From assembly GCF_014764385.1 (NCBI RefSeq), contig NZ_CP061714.1, positions 2,728,001-2,792,000 on the forward strand: 64,000 nt of DNA. Reading direction: 5' to 3'. Position 1 is the first letter of the stretch. Each line of letters opens with the position of its first letter. A model generated the notes under the pieces. The model ran no database searches, was not told where the DNA came from, and worked only from the letters and a program-made list of their open reading frames with translations. This document shows positions 57,772 to 64,000 of this stretch, piece by piece. The stretch comes from Luteimonas sp. MC1825 (GTDB lineage Bacteria > Pseudomonadota > Gammaproteobacteria > Xanthomonadales > Xanthomonadaceae). The translations under genes were made by a program, and so were the position numbers.

Positions 57772-58029
57772 TCAGCGCACGCTGCCACGGCGGAACAGGT
57801 TGACGATGGCCAGCAGGATGACCGCGCCGATCAGCGCAGTGATCAGGAAGCCGATCCAGCCGCCACCCAGGCCGAGGCCGATGGCCGGCAGCAGCCAGCC
57901 ACCCAGGAAGCCGCCGATGATGCCGACGATGATGTTGAGCAGGAGGCCCTGCTGTCCGTCGGTGCGCATGATCATGCTGGCGAGCCAGCCGGCGATGCCA
58001 CCAACGATCAGGTAGATGATGAAATTCAT
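57772..58029 (-). CDS. GlsB/YeaQ/YmgE-family membrane protein
   Basis: An 85-residue protein with three hydrophobic segments and Gly-rich motifs (GGIAGWLASMIMR, GIIGGFLGGWLLP), the pattern of YeaQ/YmgE stress-associated membrane proteins. Its ATG overlaps the stop codon of the AMP-ligase gene as ATGA and has GGAG six bases upstream. It is therefore the second gene of that transcript, an unusual pairing. Confidence 0.9.
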   Translation of the reverse strand: MNFIIYLIVGGIAGWLASMIMRTDGQQGLLLNIIVGIIGGFLGGWLLPAIGLGLGGGWIGFLITALIGAVILLAIVNLFRRGSVR

Positions 58030-59531
58030 TCGATTCTCCAGGTGGTCACGGGGGCCGAACCCGTGAAGAGGGACGGCGCCGGCGCAGTTTCCCGGGGGTC
58101 GCGTGACGACTGCGTAGCGGCGAGGCCCTGTGGAGGGGCCCAGGCACCGCCGTGCTGGAGCAGGGCGAGCAGTGCCTCGCGCGGCAATTTGCCGGTTTCG
58201 TTGCGTGGCAGCGCCGTCACCAGGCGAAGCGGACGTGGCAGGAACACCGGATCCACGGCCTGCCGCAGCGCGGCGAGGATGGCGGCTTCATCGAGCCCTG
58301 GCGCGACCACGGCGGCGGCCAGGCGGCGCACCCCGAAGGCGTCCGGATCGAGCTGCAGCAGGGCGGCATCGACGACGCCGGGGATCGCCAGCAGGCGGCG
58401 CGTGAGGTCGCCGAGCGAAGCGCGCTTGCCGGCGATCTCCAGCAGGTCCGACTGCCGCCCGCACAGGCGGAAGCGGCCACCGGGGCGCAGTTCGACGATG
58501 TCGGCCAATGCCACGGCGGTGGCGAGATGGGCGGCATGGACCATGGTGCGGTCGGGCCGGGGGAGCAGCTCGACGCCGGGCAGCAGGGTCCACTCCTCCT
58601 CGCAGGCGGTGCGCCGGCGCGCGAGGATGCAGGTCTCGGTGGAGCCGAACAGCTCGCGCACCTCGCAGCCGAAGCGGGTTTCCGCGGCGACCGCAAGCTC
58701 CACCGGCAGGGCCGCCGTGGACGCGACGATGCCGGCCAGCGGCGGCAGCGCGATGCCCGATTCGACCAGCGCGCGCAGGTGCACGGGCGTGGTGACCAGC
58801 AGCGGCGGCAGCGGCGCGGCGGCCAGCGCCGCGGCGATGTCGACCGGGAAGAACGGCCGTGCATCGTGCACCGCCACGCCGCCGACCAGCGGCAGCAGCA
58901 CCGACATCTCCATGCCATACATGTGCTGCGGCGGCACCGTGGCCACGATGTGCGCGGTGGCCCCGGCCGGCAGCAGGTCGGCGAGCGCGGCCATGTTCTG
59001 GGCGGTGCTGGCCGCGAAGCTGCGCCAGGTCTTGTGGTTGGCCTTGGGCGCACCGGTGCTGCCGGAGGTGTAGCCGATGGCGACGGTGGCATCGCCCGCC
59101 ACCTGCGGCATGTCGCCGCCGTGGGCGGCGCGCGGCAGGGGATCGGGCAGGCGCAGGTACTGCGGCAGGGGCGCGATGGCCTCGTAGCCGGCGGCATCGC
59201 TGTCGCCCAGGCAGTAGCTGTCGGGGTGGTGGGCGCGGACCTCGTCGATCGCGTGGCGGGTGCGCGATGGCGGCAGCAGCGTGGTCTGGCCGCGCAGCAT
59301 GGCAGCGGCGAATGCCACCAGGAACGCGTAACGGTGTTCGCACAGGTTCACCGCGTACGGCCGGTCCGGCAGCAGGGCCGCCAGCGCCGTCGCCTCGGCC
59401 ACGAAATCCGCCTGCGCCACGCTGCCGCCCGCGCCAAACGCCACCGGGCGGCCGGGTGCGCCGACCGCCAGCGGGGTCGCCTGGGCGCCGGCGGCTGGCT
59501 GCCGCGGATGGGTCTCGATGACAGCCGACAT
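58026..59531 (-). CDS. Aryl-acid AMP-ligase of the pigment pathway
   Basis: A 501-residue adenylate-forming enzyme with the P-loop GYTSGSTGAPKANHKTW (155-163 core), the FGSTETCIL segment, and the C-terminal PRNETGKLPREAL Lys. In aryl polyene pathways an enzyme of this family activates 4-hydroxybenzoate and loads it on the ACP; this is the likely role here. The start is taken at ATG 59531 because similarity begins there; ATG 59585 is an alternative. It is divergent from the phosphopantetheinyl transferase. Confidence 0.85.
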   Translation of the reverse strand: MSAVIETHPRQPAAGAQATPLAVGAPGRPVAFGAGGSVAQADFVAEATALAALLPDRPYAVNLCEHRYAFLVAFAAAMLRGQTTLLPPSRTRHAIDEVRAHHPDSYCLGDSDAAGYEAIAPLPQYLRLPDPLPRAAHGGDMPQVAGDATVAIGYTSGSTGAPKANHKTWRSFAASTAQNMAALADLLPAGATAHIVATVPPQHMYGMEMSVLLPLVGGVAVHDARPFFPVDIAAALAAAPLPPLLVTTPVHLRALVESGIALPPLAGIVASTAALPVELAVAAETRFGCEVRELFGSTETCILARRRTACEEEWTLLPGVELLPRPDRTMVHAAHLATAVALADIVELRPGGRFRLCGRQSDLLEIAGKRASLGDLTRRLLAIPGVVDAALLQLDPDAFGVRRLAAAVVAPGLDEAAILAALRQAVDPVFLPRPLRLVTALPRNETGKLPREALLALLQHGGAWAPPQGLAATQSSRDPRETAPAPSLFTGSAPVTTWRIE

Positions 59532-59642
59532 GTCGCTGGATACTCCCTGGCGCGCGAGCGCCCCCTGTTCGCGGCCGAAGCCCATGCAACCACGCCGTTA
59601 CTTTACGCTGGCCAACCCGAGTCCCCAAGGATCAGCGCACCG

Positions 59643-60236
59643 ATGCCGCTTGCCCCCGGCCAGCTCCAGGTCGGCCCCGTCCGCTGCGCCTGGCAGCCCT
59701 ACCGCCATGGTGCGCCCGCCGAGCCGCTGGTACGCACCTGGCTTGCCGGACAGCTCGGCGGCCTGCCCGCGTCGCTGGAGATCACCCGCGACACGCATGG
59801 CCGGCCGCTGCTGGGCGCGGGCCACGGCGGGTTCGACGCCAGCTGGAGCCACAGCGGCGACGGCCTGCTGATGGCGCTGGCGGCCGACGTGCGGATCGGC
59901 ATCGACCTCGAGCTGGAGCGTCCGCGGCCCAAGGCGCAGGTGCTCGCCAACCGCTTCTTCGCCGCCAGCGAGGCGGCCACGCTTGCGGCGTTGCCCGACG
60001 ACCGGCGCGAGGGCGCATTCGTCAGGCTGTGGTGCGCCAAGGAAGCGGTGCTGAAGGCGCACGGCCAGGGGCTGTCGTTCGGCCTGCACCGCCTGGTGTT
60101 CGCGCCCGACGGTGATGACTGGGCGCTGGTCGACTGCGATCCGGCACTGGGCGCACCCGGCGACTGGACGCTGCACGCGTTCCGCCCCGCGCCGGACTAC
60201 CTGGCCACCGTCGCCTGGCGCCCGCGCTGGCCCTGA
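59643..60236 (+). CDS. 4'-phosphopantetheinyl transferase
   Basis: A 197-residue Sfp-type transferase with the metal motif GIDLE (86-90) and WCAKEAVLK (130-138). It attaches phosphopantetheine to carrier proteins; the pigment ACP at 49272 is the obvious target. It is divergent from the ligase gene, with AAGGA about 11 bases before the ATG. The next gene, rsmG, begins 37 bases later and has its own promoter-like element. Confidence 0.9.
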   Translation: MPLAPGQLQVGPVRCAWQPYRHGAPAEPLVRTWLAGQLGGLPASLEITRDTHGRPLLGAGHGGFDASWSHSGDGLLMALAADVRIGIDLELERPRPKAQVLANRFFAASEAATLAALPDDRREGAFVRLWCAKEAVLKAHGQGLSFGLHRLVFAPDGDDWALVDCDPALGAPGDWTLHAFRPAPDYLATVAWRPRWP

Positions 60237-60261
60237 GGCACGCTGGCCCCGGGCCGCCGCC

Positions 60262-60267
60262 TACAAT
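60262..60267 (+). promoter_or_regulatory. -10 element of rsmG, probably leaderless
   Basis: TACAAT lies exactly six bases before the rsmG ATG. Confidence 0.55.
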
Positions 60268-60273
60268 GCCGGC

Positions 60274-60918
60274 ATGACCGATCCCCGCCATTACGCCGCG
60301 CTCGAAACCGGGCTCGAAGCCCTCGACCTCGCGCCGGCGCTCGCCGCGCCGCTGTCCGCCTACCTCGACCTGCTGGCGCGCTGGAACCGCACCTACAACC
60401 TGACCGCCATCCGCGACCCGGGCGACATGGTCACGCTCCACCTGCTCGATTCGCTGGCGATGCACGCGCATGTGCGCGACGTCGCCAGCCTGGCCGACCT
60501 CGGCACCGGCGCCGGCCTGCCCGGCATTCCGCTGGCGATCGCGCTGCCCGCGCTCCAGGTCACCCTGGTGGAATCCAACGGCAAGAAGGCACGCTTCCTG
60601 CGCGAGGCGGTGCGCACGCTGGGCCTGGCGAACGCGCGCGTGGCCGAATGCCGCGCCGAGGCGGTCGACCAGCCGGGGGCATTCGACGCGATCACCGCGC
60701 GCGCCATGGCCACCCTGCCCGACATCCTCGCCGCCGGCGGGCACCTGCTCACGCCGGAAGGCCGCCTGCTGGCGATGAAGGGCGCGCGGCCCGAGGCCGA
60801 GATCGCCGCGCTGACGGGCGACTGGGCGCTTGAAGCGGTGCATCCGCTCGCCGTTCCCGGCCTTGACGCCGAACGCCACCTCGTGGTGGTGCGACGCGCG
60901 GGCCCGGGCGGGGCATAA
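60274..60918 (+). CDS. rsmG: 16S rRNA (guanine527-N7)-methyltransferase
   Basis: A 214-residue SAM methyltransferase with [37 protein letters not shown] and [15 protein letters not shown], typical of RsmG/GidB, which methylates G527 of 16S rRNA. It precedes parA/parB, the usual arrangement in Gammaproteobacteria. The start is ATG 60274; a TACAAT six bases before it suggests a leaderless mRNA. Confidence 0.95.
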   Translation: MTDPRHYAALETGLEALDLAPALAAPLSAYLDLLARWNRTYNLTAIRDPGDMVTLHLLDSLAMHAHVRDVASLADLGTGAGLPGIPLAIALPALQVTLVESNGKKARFLREAVRTLGLANARVAECRAEAVDQPGAFDAITARAMATLPDILAAGGHLLTPEGRLLAMKGARPEAEIAALTGDWALEAVHPLAVPGLDAERHLVVVRRAGPGGA

Positions 60919-60919
60919 T
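60914..60919 (+). promoter_or_regulatory. Possible -10 element for parAB
   Basis: CATAAT overlapping the rsmG stop would start transcription about 60926 and leave a 60-base leader before parA. Confidence 0.35.
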
Positions 60920-60986
60920 CACCGACCCGGCCGGGGTGTGGCCGGGGATCCCCGTCGTATTCGCTGCATCGAGGCAGCCGGAGCCC

Positions 60987-61775
60987 ATGGCCCGCATCAT
61001 CGCCATCGCCAACCAGAAGGGCGGCGTCGGAAAGACCACGACGGCCGTCAACCTGGCCGCCGCGCTCGCCGCCACGCCGCAGCGCGTGCTGCTGGTCGAC
61101 CTCGACGCCCAGGGCAACGCCACCATGGGCAGCGGCATCGACAAGCGCGAGGTGGCCGCGTCCACCTGCGACGTGCTGCTGGAAGAGTCGAGCGCCACCG
61201 ACGCCATCGTCGCCACGCCCGAAGGTTTCGACCTGATGCCCGGCAACACCGACCTCACCGCGGCCGAGATCGGGCTGATGGACGAGGAAGGCCGCGAGCA
61301 GCGCCTCAAGCGCGCACTCGACCCGCTGCGACCGAAATACGACTACATCATCATCGACTGCCCGCCGGCGCTGTCGCTGCTCACGCTCAACGCGCTCACC
61401 GCCGCCGACAGCGTGCTGGTGCCGATGCAGTGCGAGTACTACGCGCTCGAGGGCCTGACGTCGCTGCTGGCGACGATCGAGGCGCTGAAGGGCAAGCTGA
61501 ATCCGGGACTGCAGATCGAGGGCGTGCTGCGCACCATGTTCGACGTGCGCAACAACCTCGCCAATGCGGTCTCGGCCGAACTCGTCAGCCATTTCGGCAA
61601 CCAGGTCTTCCGCACCATCGTGCCGCGCAACGTGCGCCTGGCCGAGGCCCCCAGCCACGGACAGAGCATCGTCGGCTACGACCGCGGCTCGCGCGGCGCC
61701 ATCGCCTACCTCGGCCTGGCCGGCGAGGTGCTGCGCCGCCAGCGCGAGCGCGACCAACAGGAGAAGGCGGCATGA
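60987..61775 (+). CDS. parA: Chromosome-partitioning ATPase ParA (Soj)
   Basis: A 262-residue ParA ATPase with the deviant Walker A KGGVGKTTTAVNLAAAL (from residue 11), DLDAQGNATMGSG and the IIDCPPALSLLTLNAL motif. With ParB it moves the newly copied origin region. The start is ATG 60987 with GGAG just upstream. Its stop overlaps the parB start (ATGA). Confidence 0.97.
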   Translation: MARIIAIANQKGGVGKTTTAVNLAAALAATPQRVLLVDLDAQGNATMGSGIDKREVAASTCDVLLEESSATDAIVATPEGFDLMPGNTDLTAAEIGLMDEEGREQRLKRALDPLRPKYDYIIIDCPPALSLLTLNALTAADSVLVPMQCEYYALEGLTSLLATIEALKGKLNPGLQIEGVLRTMFDVRNNLANAVSAELVSHFGNQVFRTIVPRNVRLAEAPSHGQSIVGYDRGSRGAIAYLGLAGEVLRRQRERDQQEKAA

Positions 61776-62698
61776 CCGCTGCAAAGAACGCGCCGGCGAA
61801 GGGTGCGGCCAAGAAGCGCGGCCTCGGACGCGGGCTGGAAGCCCTGCTCGGGCCCAAGGCCGCCGAAGCGCCGGTCCTCGAGGCGCGCCCCGGCGACACC
61901 CTGCGCACGCTGCCGGTCGATGCGCTGGCACCGGGCAAGTACCAGCCGCGGCGCTCGATGGACCCCGACAAGCTCACCGAGCTGGCGGAATCGATCAAGG
62001 CGCAGGGCGTGATCCAGCCGATCGTGGTCCGCCAGCTGCCCGACCGCACCTACGAGATCATCGCCGGCGAGCGCCGCTGGCGCGCGTCGCGCCAGGCGGG
62101 GCTTGCCGAGATCCCGGCGGTGGTGCGCGAGGTCGACGACCGCACCGTGGTCGCGATGGCGCTGATCGAGAACATCCAGCGCGAAGACCTGAACCCCCTC
62201 GAGGAAGCGCAGGCGCTGCAGCGCCTGATCGACGAATTCGACCTTACCCACGCCCAGGCCGCGGAAGCCGTCGGCCGGTCGCGCGCGGCGGTGTCCAACC
62301 TGCTGCGCCTGCTGGAACTGCCGCCCGCCATCCGCGCCCTGCTCGAGGCCAAGCGCCTGGAAATGGGCCACGCGCGCGCGCTGCTGACGCTGTCGCCGGA
62401 GCTGGCCAGCAAGCTGGCCTCGGACGCCGCCGAGCACGGCTGGTCGGTGCGCGAGGTGGAGCACCGCGCCCAGCAGTTCGCCGCCGGCCGCGTGCCGGCC
62501 AATGGCCGCAAGAAGGCCGCCACCGGCAAGGCGCGCCCGCAGGCCGACATCGCGGCGCTGGAGACCGAGCTGTCCGAATCGCTGGCCACCCGGGTGAGCA
62601 TCGCCCACGGCCGCGGCAACAAGGGCCGGCTGGTCATCCACTACAGCGACCTGGACACGCTGGACGGCGTGCTGGAGCGGCTGCGCGCGCAGCGCTAG
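61772..62698 (+). CDS. parB: Chromosome-partitioning protein ParB (Spo0J)
   Basis: A 308-residue ParB with the CTP-binding boxes ([31 protein letters not shown]), the helix-turn-helix region [27 protein letters not shown] and a C-terminal dimer domain. It binds parS sites and spreads as a CTP-dependent clamp. No 16-bp parS site was recognised by eye in this window. It is co-translated with parA. Confidence 0.95.
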   Translation: MTAAKNAPAKGAAKKRGLGRGLEALLGPKAAEAPVLEARPGDTLRTLPVDALAPGKYQPRRSMDPDKLTELAESIKAQGVIQPIVVRQLPDRTYEIIAGERRWRASRQAGLAEIPAVVREVDDRTVVAMALIENIQREDLNPLEEAQALQRLIDEFDLTHAQAAEAVGRSRAAVSNLLRLLELPPAIRALLEAKRLEMGHARALLTLSPELASKLASDAAEHGWSVREVEHRAQQFAAGRVPANGRKKAATGKARPQADIAALETELSESLATRVSIAHGRGNKGRLVIHYSDLDTLDGVLERLRAQR

Positions 62699-62754
62699 GC
62701 ATTTCCCCGCCGCCACCCGGCTGGGGTGGCATTCGCAGCCAGATGGCCCATGCC

Positions 62755-62784
62755 TTGCAAAACAGCCCGGGTTTGCAGCAAAAT
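62755..62784 (+). promoter_or_regulatory. Promoter for rpmB-rpmG
   Basis: TTGCAA (62755-62760) and CAAAAT (62779-62784) are spaced 18 bases in the 259-base gap before rpmB. Apart from this the gap shows nothing recognisable. A leader of about 165 bases would result. Confidence 0.45.
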
Positions 62785-62957
62785 GCCCGGCTCGCTGCGC
62801 CCGCCTTCCCTATGGAAGGTCCTGGCGGCCCGGAAATGCGATTCCGGCGCGCCCTGGCAGTGCCTGCAGACCCGTATCGCGTGGCATCCCCCGAGGGGTG
62901 TGCCGGGGCCGCCGTTCCCCAGGCCATGGGGTGCAACCAACACCATCGAGGTGCGTC

Positions 62958-63194
62958 ATGTCCCGTGTATGCCAGGTGACCGGCAAGCGCGTGCAGAGCG
63001 GCAACAACGTCTCGCACGCCAACAACAAAACCCGTCGTCGTTTCCTCCCCAACCTGCACGAGCGCCGCTTCTGGGTCGCCAGTGAGAACCGTTGGGTGAA
63101 GCTGCGCGTTTCCGCTGCCGCCATGCGCACCATCGACAAGAACGGCATTGATGTCGTCCTGTCCGATCTCCGCGCCCGCGGCGAAAAGGTCTGA
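62958..63194 (+). CDS. rpmB: 50S ribosomal protein L28
   Basis: A 78-residue L28 beginning [32 protein letters not shown]. It lies on the ribosome surface near the exit site and is made together with L33, which follows after 13 bases. The start is ATG 62958. No Zn-binding Cys clusters are present, which is the C-minus form. Confidence 0.98.
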   Translation: MSRVCQVTGKRVQSGNNVSHANNKTRRRFLPNLHERRFWVASENRWVKLRVSAAAMRTIDKNGIDVVLSDLRARGEKV

Positions 63195-63207
63195 GGAGCA
63201 CACGACA

Positions 63208-63372
63208 ATGGCAGGCAAGCGCGACAAGATCCGTCTGATCTCCTCGGCCAACACCGGGCATTTCTACACCACGGACAAGAACAAGAAGAACACGCCGAAC
63301 AAGATGGAGATCAAGAAGTACGATCCCGTCGTCCGGAAGCACGTGATCTACAAGGAAGGCAAGATCAAGTAA
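63208..63372 (+). CDS. rpmG: 50S ribosomal protein L33
   Basis: A 54-residue L33 beginning [20 protein letters not shown], without the Cys pairs of the zinc form. TGAGGAG overlaps the region between rpmB and this ATG and serves as the ribosome site. It is the last gene of the rpmBG operon, ending in a strong terminator. Confidence 0.98.
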   Translation: MAGKRDKIRLISSANTGHFYTTDKNKKNTPNKMEIKKYDPVVRKHVIYKEGKIK

Positions 63373-63395
63373 GGTCCCGCCGACCCGTTCCAGGA

Positions 63396-63421
63396 AAAGC
63401 CCGCCGCAAGGCGGGCTTTTT
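63396..63421 (+). terminator. Rho-independent terminator after rpmG
   Basis: A ten-base perfect stem (63396-63405 with 63410-63419) with a GCAA tetraloop is followed by T residues. Confidence 0.93.
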
Positions 63422-63498
63422 CGTGGGCGCCGCCCGGGCCGGTGGCGCGCCTGTCCGGTTGTGCGCCTACACTCCGGCATCGGGTTGAGGGGACGCGG

Positions 63499-64000
63499 AT
63501 GCTGCCTGGCTGGATGCTGCTGCTGGTGTCGCTCGGCTATGCCGCGCTGCTGTTCGCGGTGGCGTGGTGGGGCGACCGGTATCCGGTGCACCTGCGCGCC
63601 GGCAGCCGCTGGCTGCGGCCGATGGTCTACAGCCTGTCGCTGGCCGTGTACTGCTCGTCGTGGACCTTCTACGGCGCGGTCGGCACCGCCGCGCGCAACG
63701 GCGTCGGCTACTTCGCGATCTACCTCGGCCCGCTGCTGATGCTGCTGTTCGGCTGGCGCATCCTCGAGCGCCTGGCGCTGATCGCGCAGACGCAGAGCAC
63801 GGTGTCGATCGCTGACTTCATCGCCGCGCGCTACGGCCGCTCGCAGCGCCTGGCCGCGCTGGTCACGTTGATCGCCCTGCTGGCCGCGGTGCCGTACCTG
63901 GCGTTGCAGTACAAGGCGGTCACGCTCAGCCTGCACGTGCTGGGCGGCGGCCGCGACGAAGTGATGGCGCGCATCGGCGACCCGGCGATCTACGTCGCGG
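63499..64000 (+). CDS. SSS-type sensor histidine kinase, N-terminal part
   Basis: Only 167 codons fall in the window. They read as a solute:sodium-symporter-like membrane domain: five hydrophobic segments with LSLAVYCSSWTFYGAVGTAARNG and IADFIAARYGRSQRLAALVT, the signature of large hybrid sensor kinases whose N-terminus is a symporter fold (such as CbrA/NahK relatives). GAGGGGA precedes the ATG. The kinase part lies beyond the edge and is inferred. Confidence 0.75.
   Translation, partial: MLPGWMLLLVSLGYAALLFAVAWWGDRYPVHLRAGSRWLRPMVYSLSLAVYCSSWTFYGAVGTAARNGVGYFAIYLGPLLMLLFGWRILERLALIAQTQSTVSIADFIAARYGRSQRLAALVTLIALLAAVPYLALQYKAVTLSLHVLGGGRDEVMARIGDPAIYVA

Noticed and set aside
60987..62698. 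parS site within or near parAB
   Set aside because: No match to the conserved 16-bp palindrome was found by eye in this window.

Overview
The window is high-GC, gene-dense proteobacterial chromosome that looks like a member of the Xanthomonadaceae (Lysobacter/Luteimonas/Xanthomonas relatives). Three things point there: a xanthomonadin-type (halogenated aryl polyene) pigment cluster with a XanB2-type chorismatase, an sX13-like small RNA beside polA, and the secreted peptidases and DUF families common in that group. No tRNA, rRNA, CRISPR array, insertion sequence or prophage was recognised, and no gene-free gap exceeds about 260 bases.

Layout. 1-5.2 kb: ftsX (partial), ftsE, rhlB, trxA and rho. 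Rho carries a large Gln/Gly/Asn-rich insert, and the RhlB tail is also low-complexity. 5.2-11.9 kb: a TonB-C-like secreted protein, a modular PQQ-type sugar dehydrogenase with a lectin domain, a 1095-residue membrane-anchored ankyrin protein and YcgL. 12-14.5 kb: a CIO-type cytochrome bd oxidase. 14.6-19.7 kb: S9 peptidase, hemF, a YetF-like protein, glucokinase. 19.7-24.7 kb: the sX13-like sRNA, polA, a DUF2782 lipoprotein, DUF502, a candidate Mn riboswitch with mntP, and a small conserved unknown. 24.7-30 kb: uvrD and a PAS-GGDEF-EAL protein. 30-35.8 kb: UPF0114, a GST, a DPP-IV-like peptidase and a DUF885 protein.

35.9-52.0 kb is the pigment cluster in three blocks. A plus-strand block holds ketosynthase, chain-length factor, GT2, halogenase-like flavoprotein and a cation/proton antiporter. 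A minus-strand block holds ACP, a membrane protein, acyltransferase, dehydratase, LpxL-like acyltransferase, LolA-like protein, MMPL exporter, second dehydratase and FabG. A second plus-strand block holds another halogenase-like flavoprotein and XanB2. The inferred flow is chorismate to hydroxybenzoate (XanB2), loading on ACP, elongation by KS/CLF with FabG and two dehydratases, halogenation, attachment to a glycolipid-like carrier, and export by LolA/MMPL proteins. The aryl-acid ligase and a phosphopantetheinyl transferase lie about 6 kb further on (58.0-60.2 kb), separated from the main cluster by a small metalloprotease operon, hemB, aroE, a gamma-carbonic anhydrase, xth and a YmgE-type gene.

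60.3-64 kb returns to housekeeping: rsmG, parA, parB, rpmB, rpmG and the N-terminus of a large SSS-type sensor kinase. Several genes (hemF, hemB, rsmG, uvrD, the carbonic anhydrase) have a -10-like hexamer exactly six bases before the start codon, the signature expected of leaderless mRNAs.
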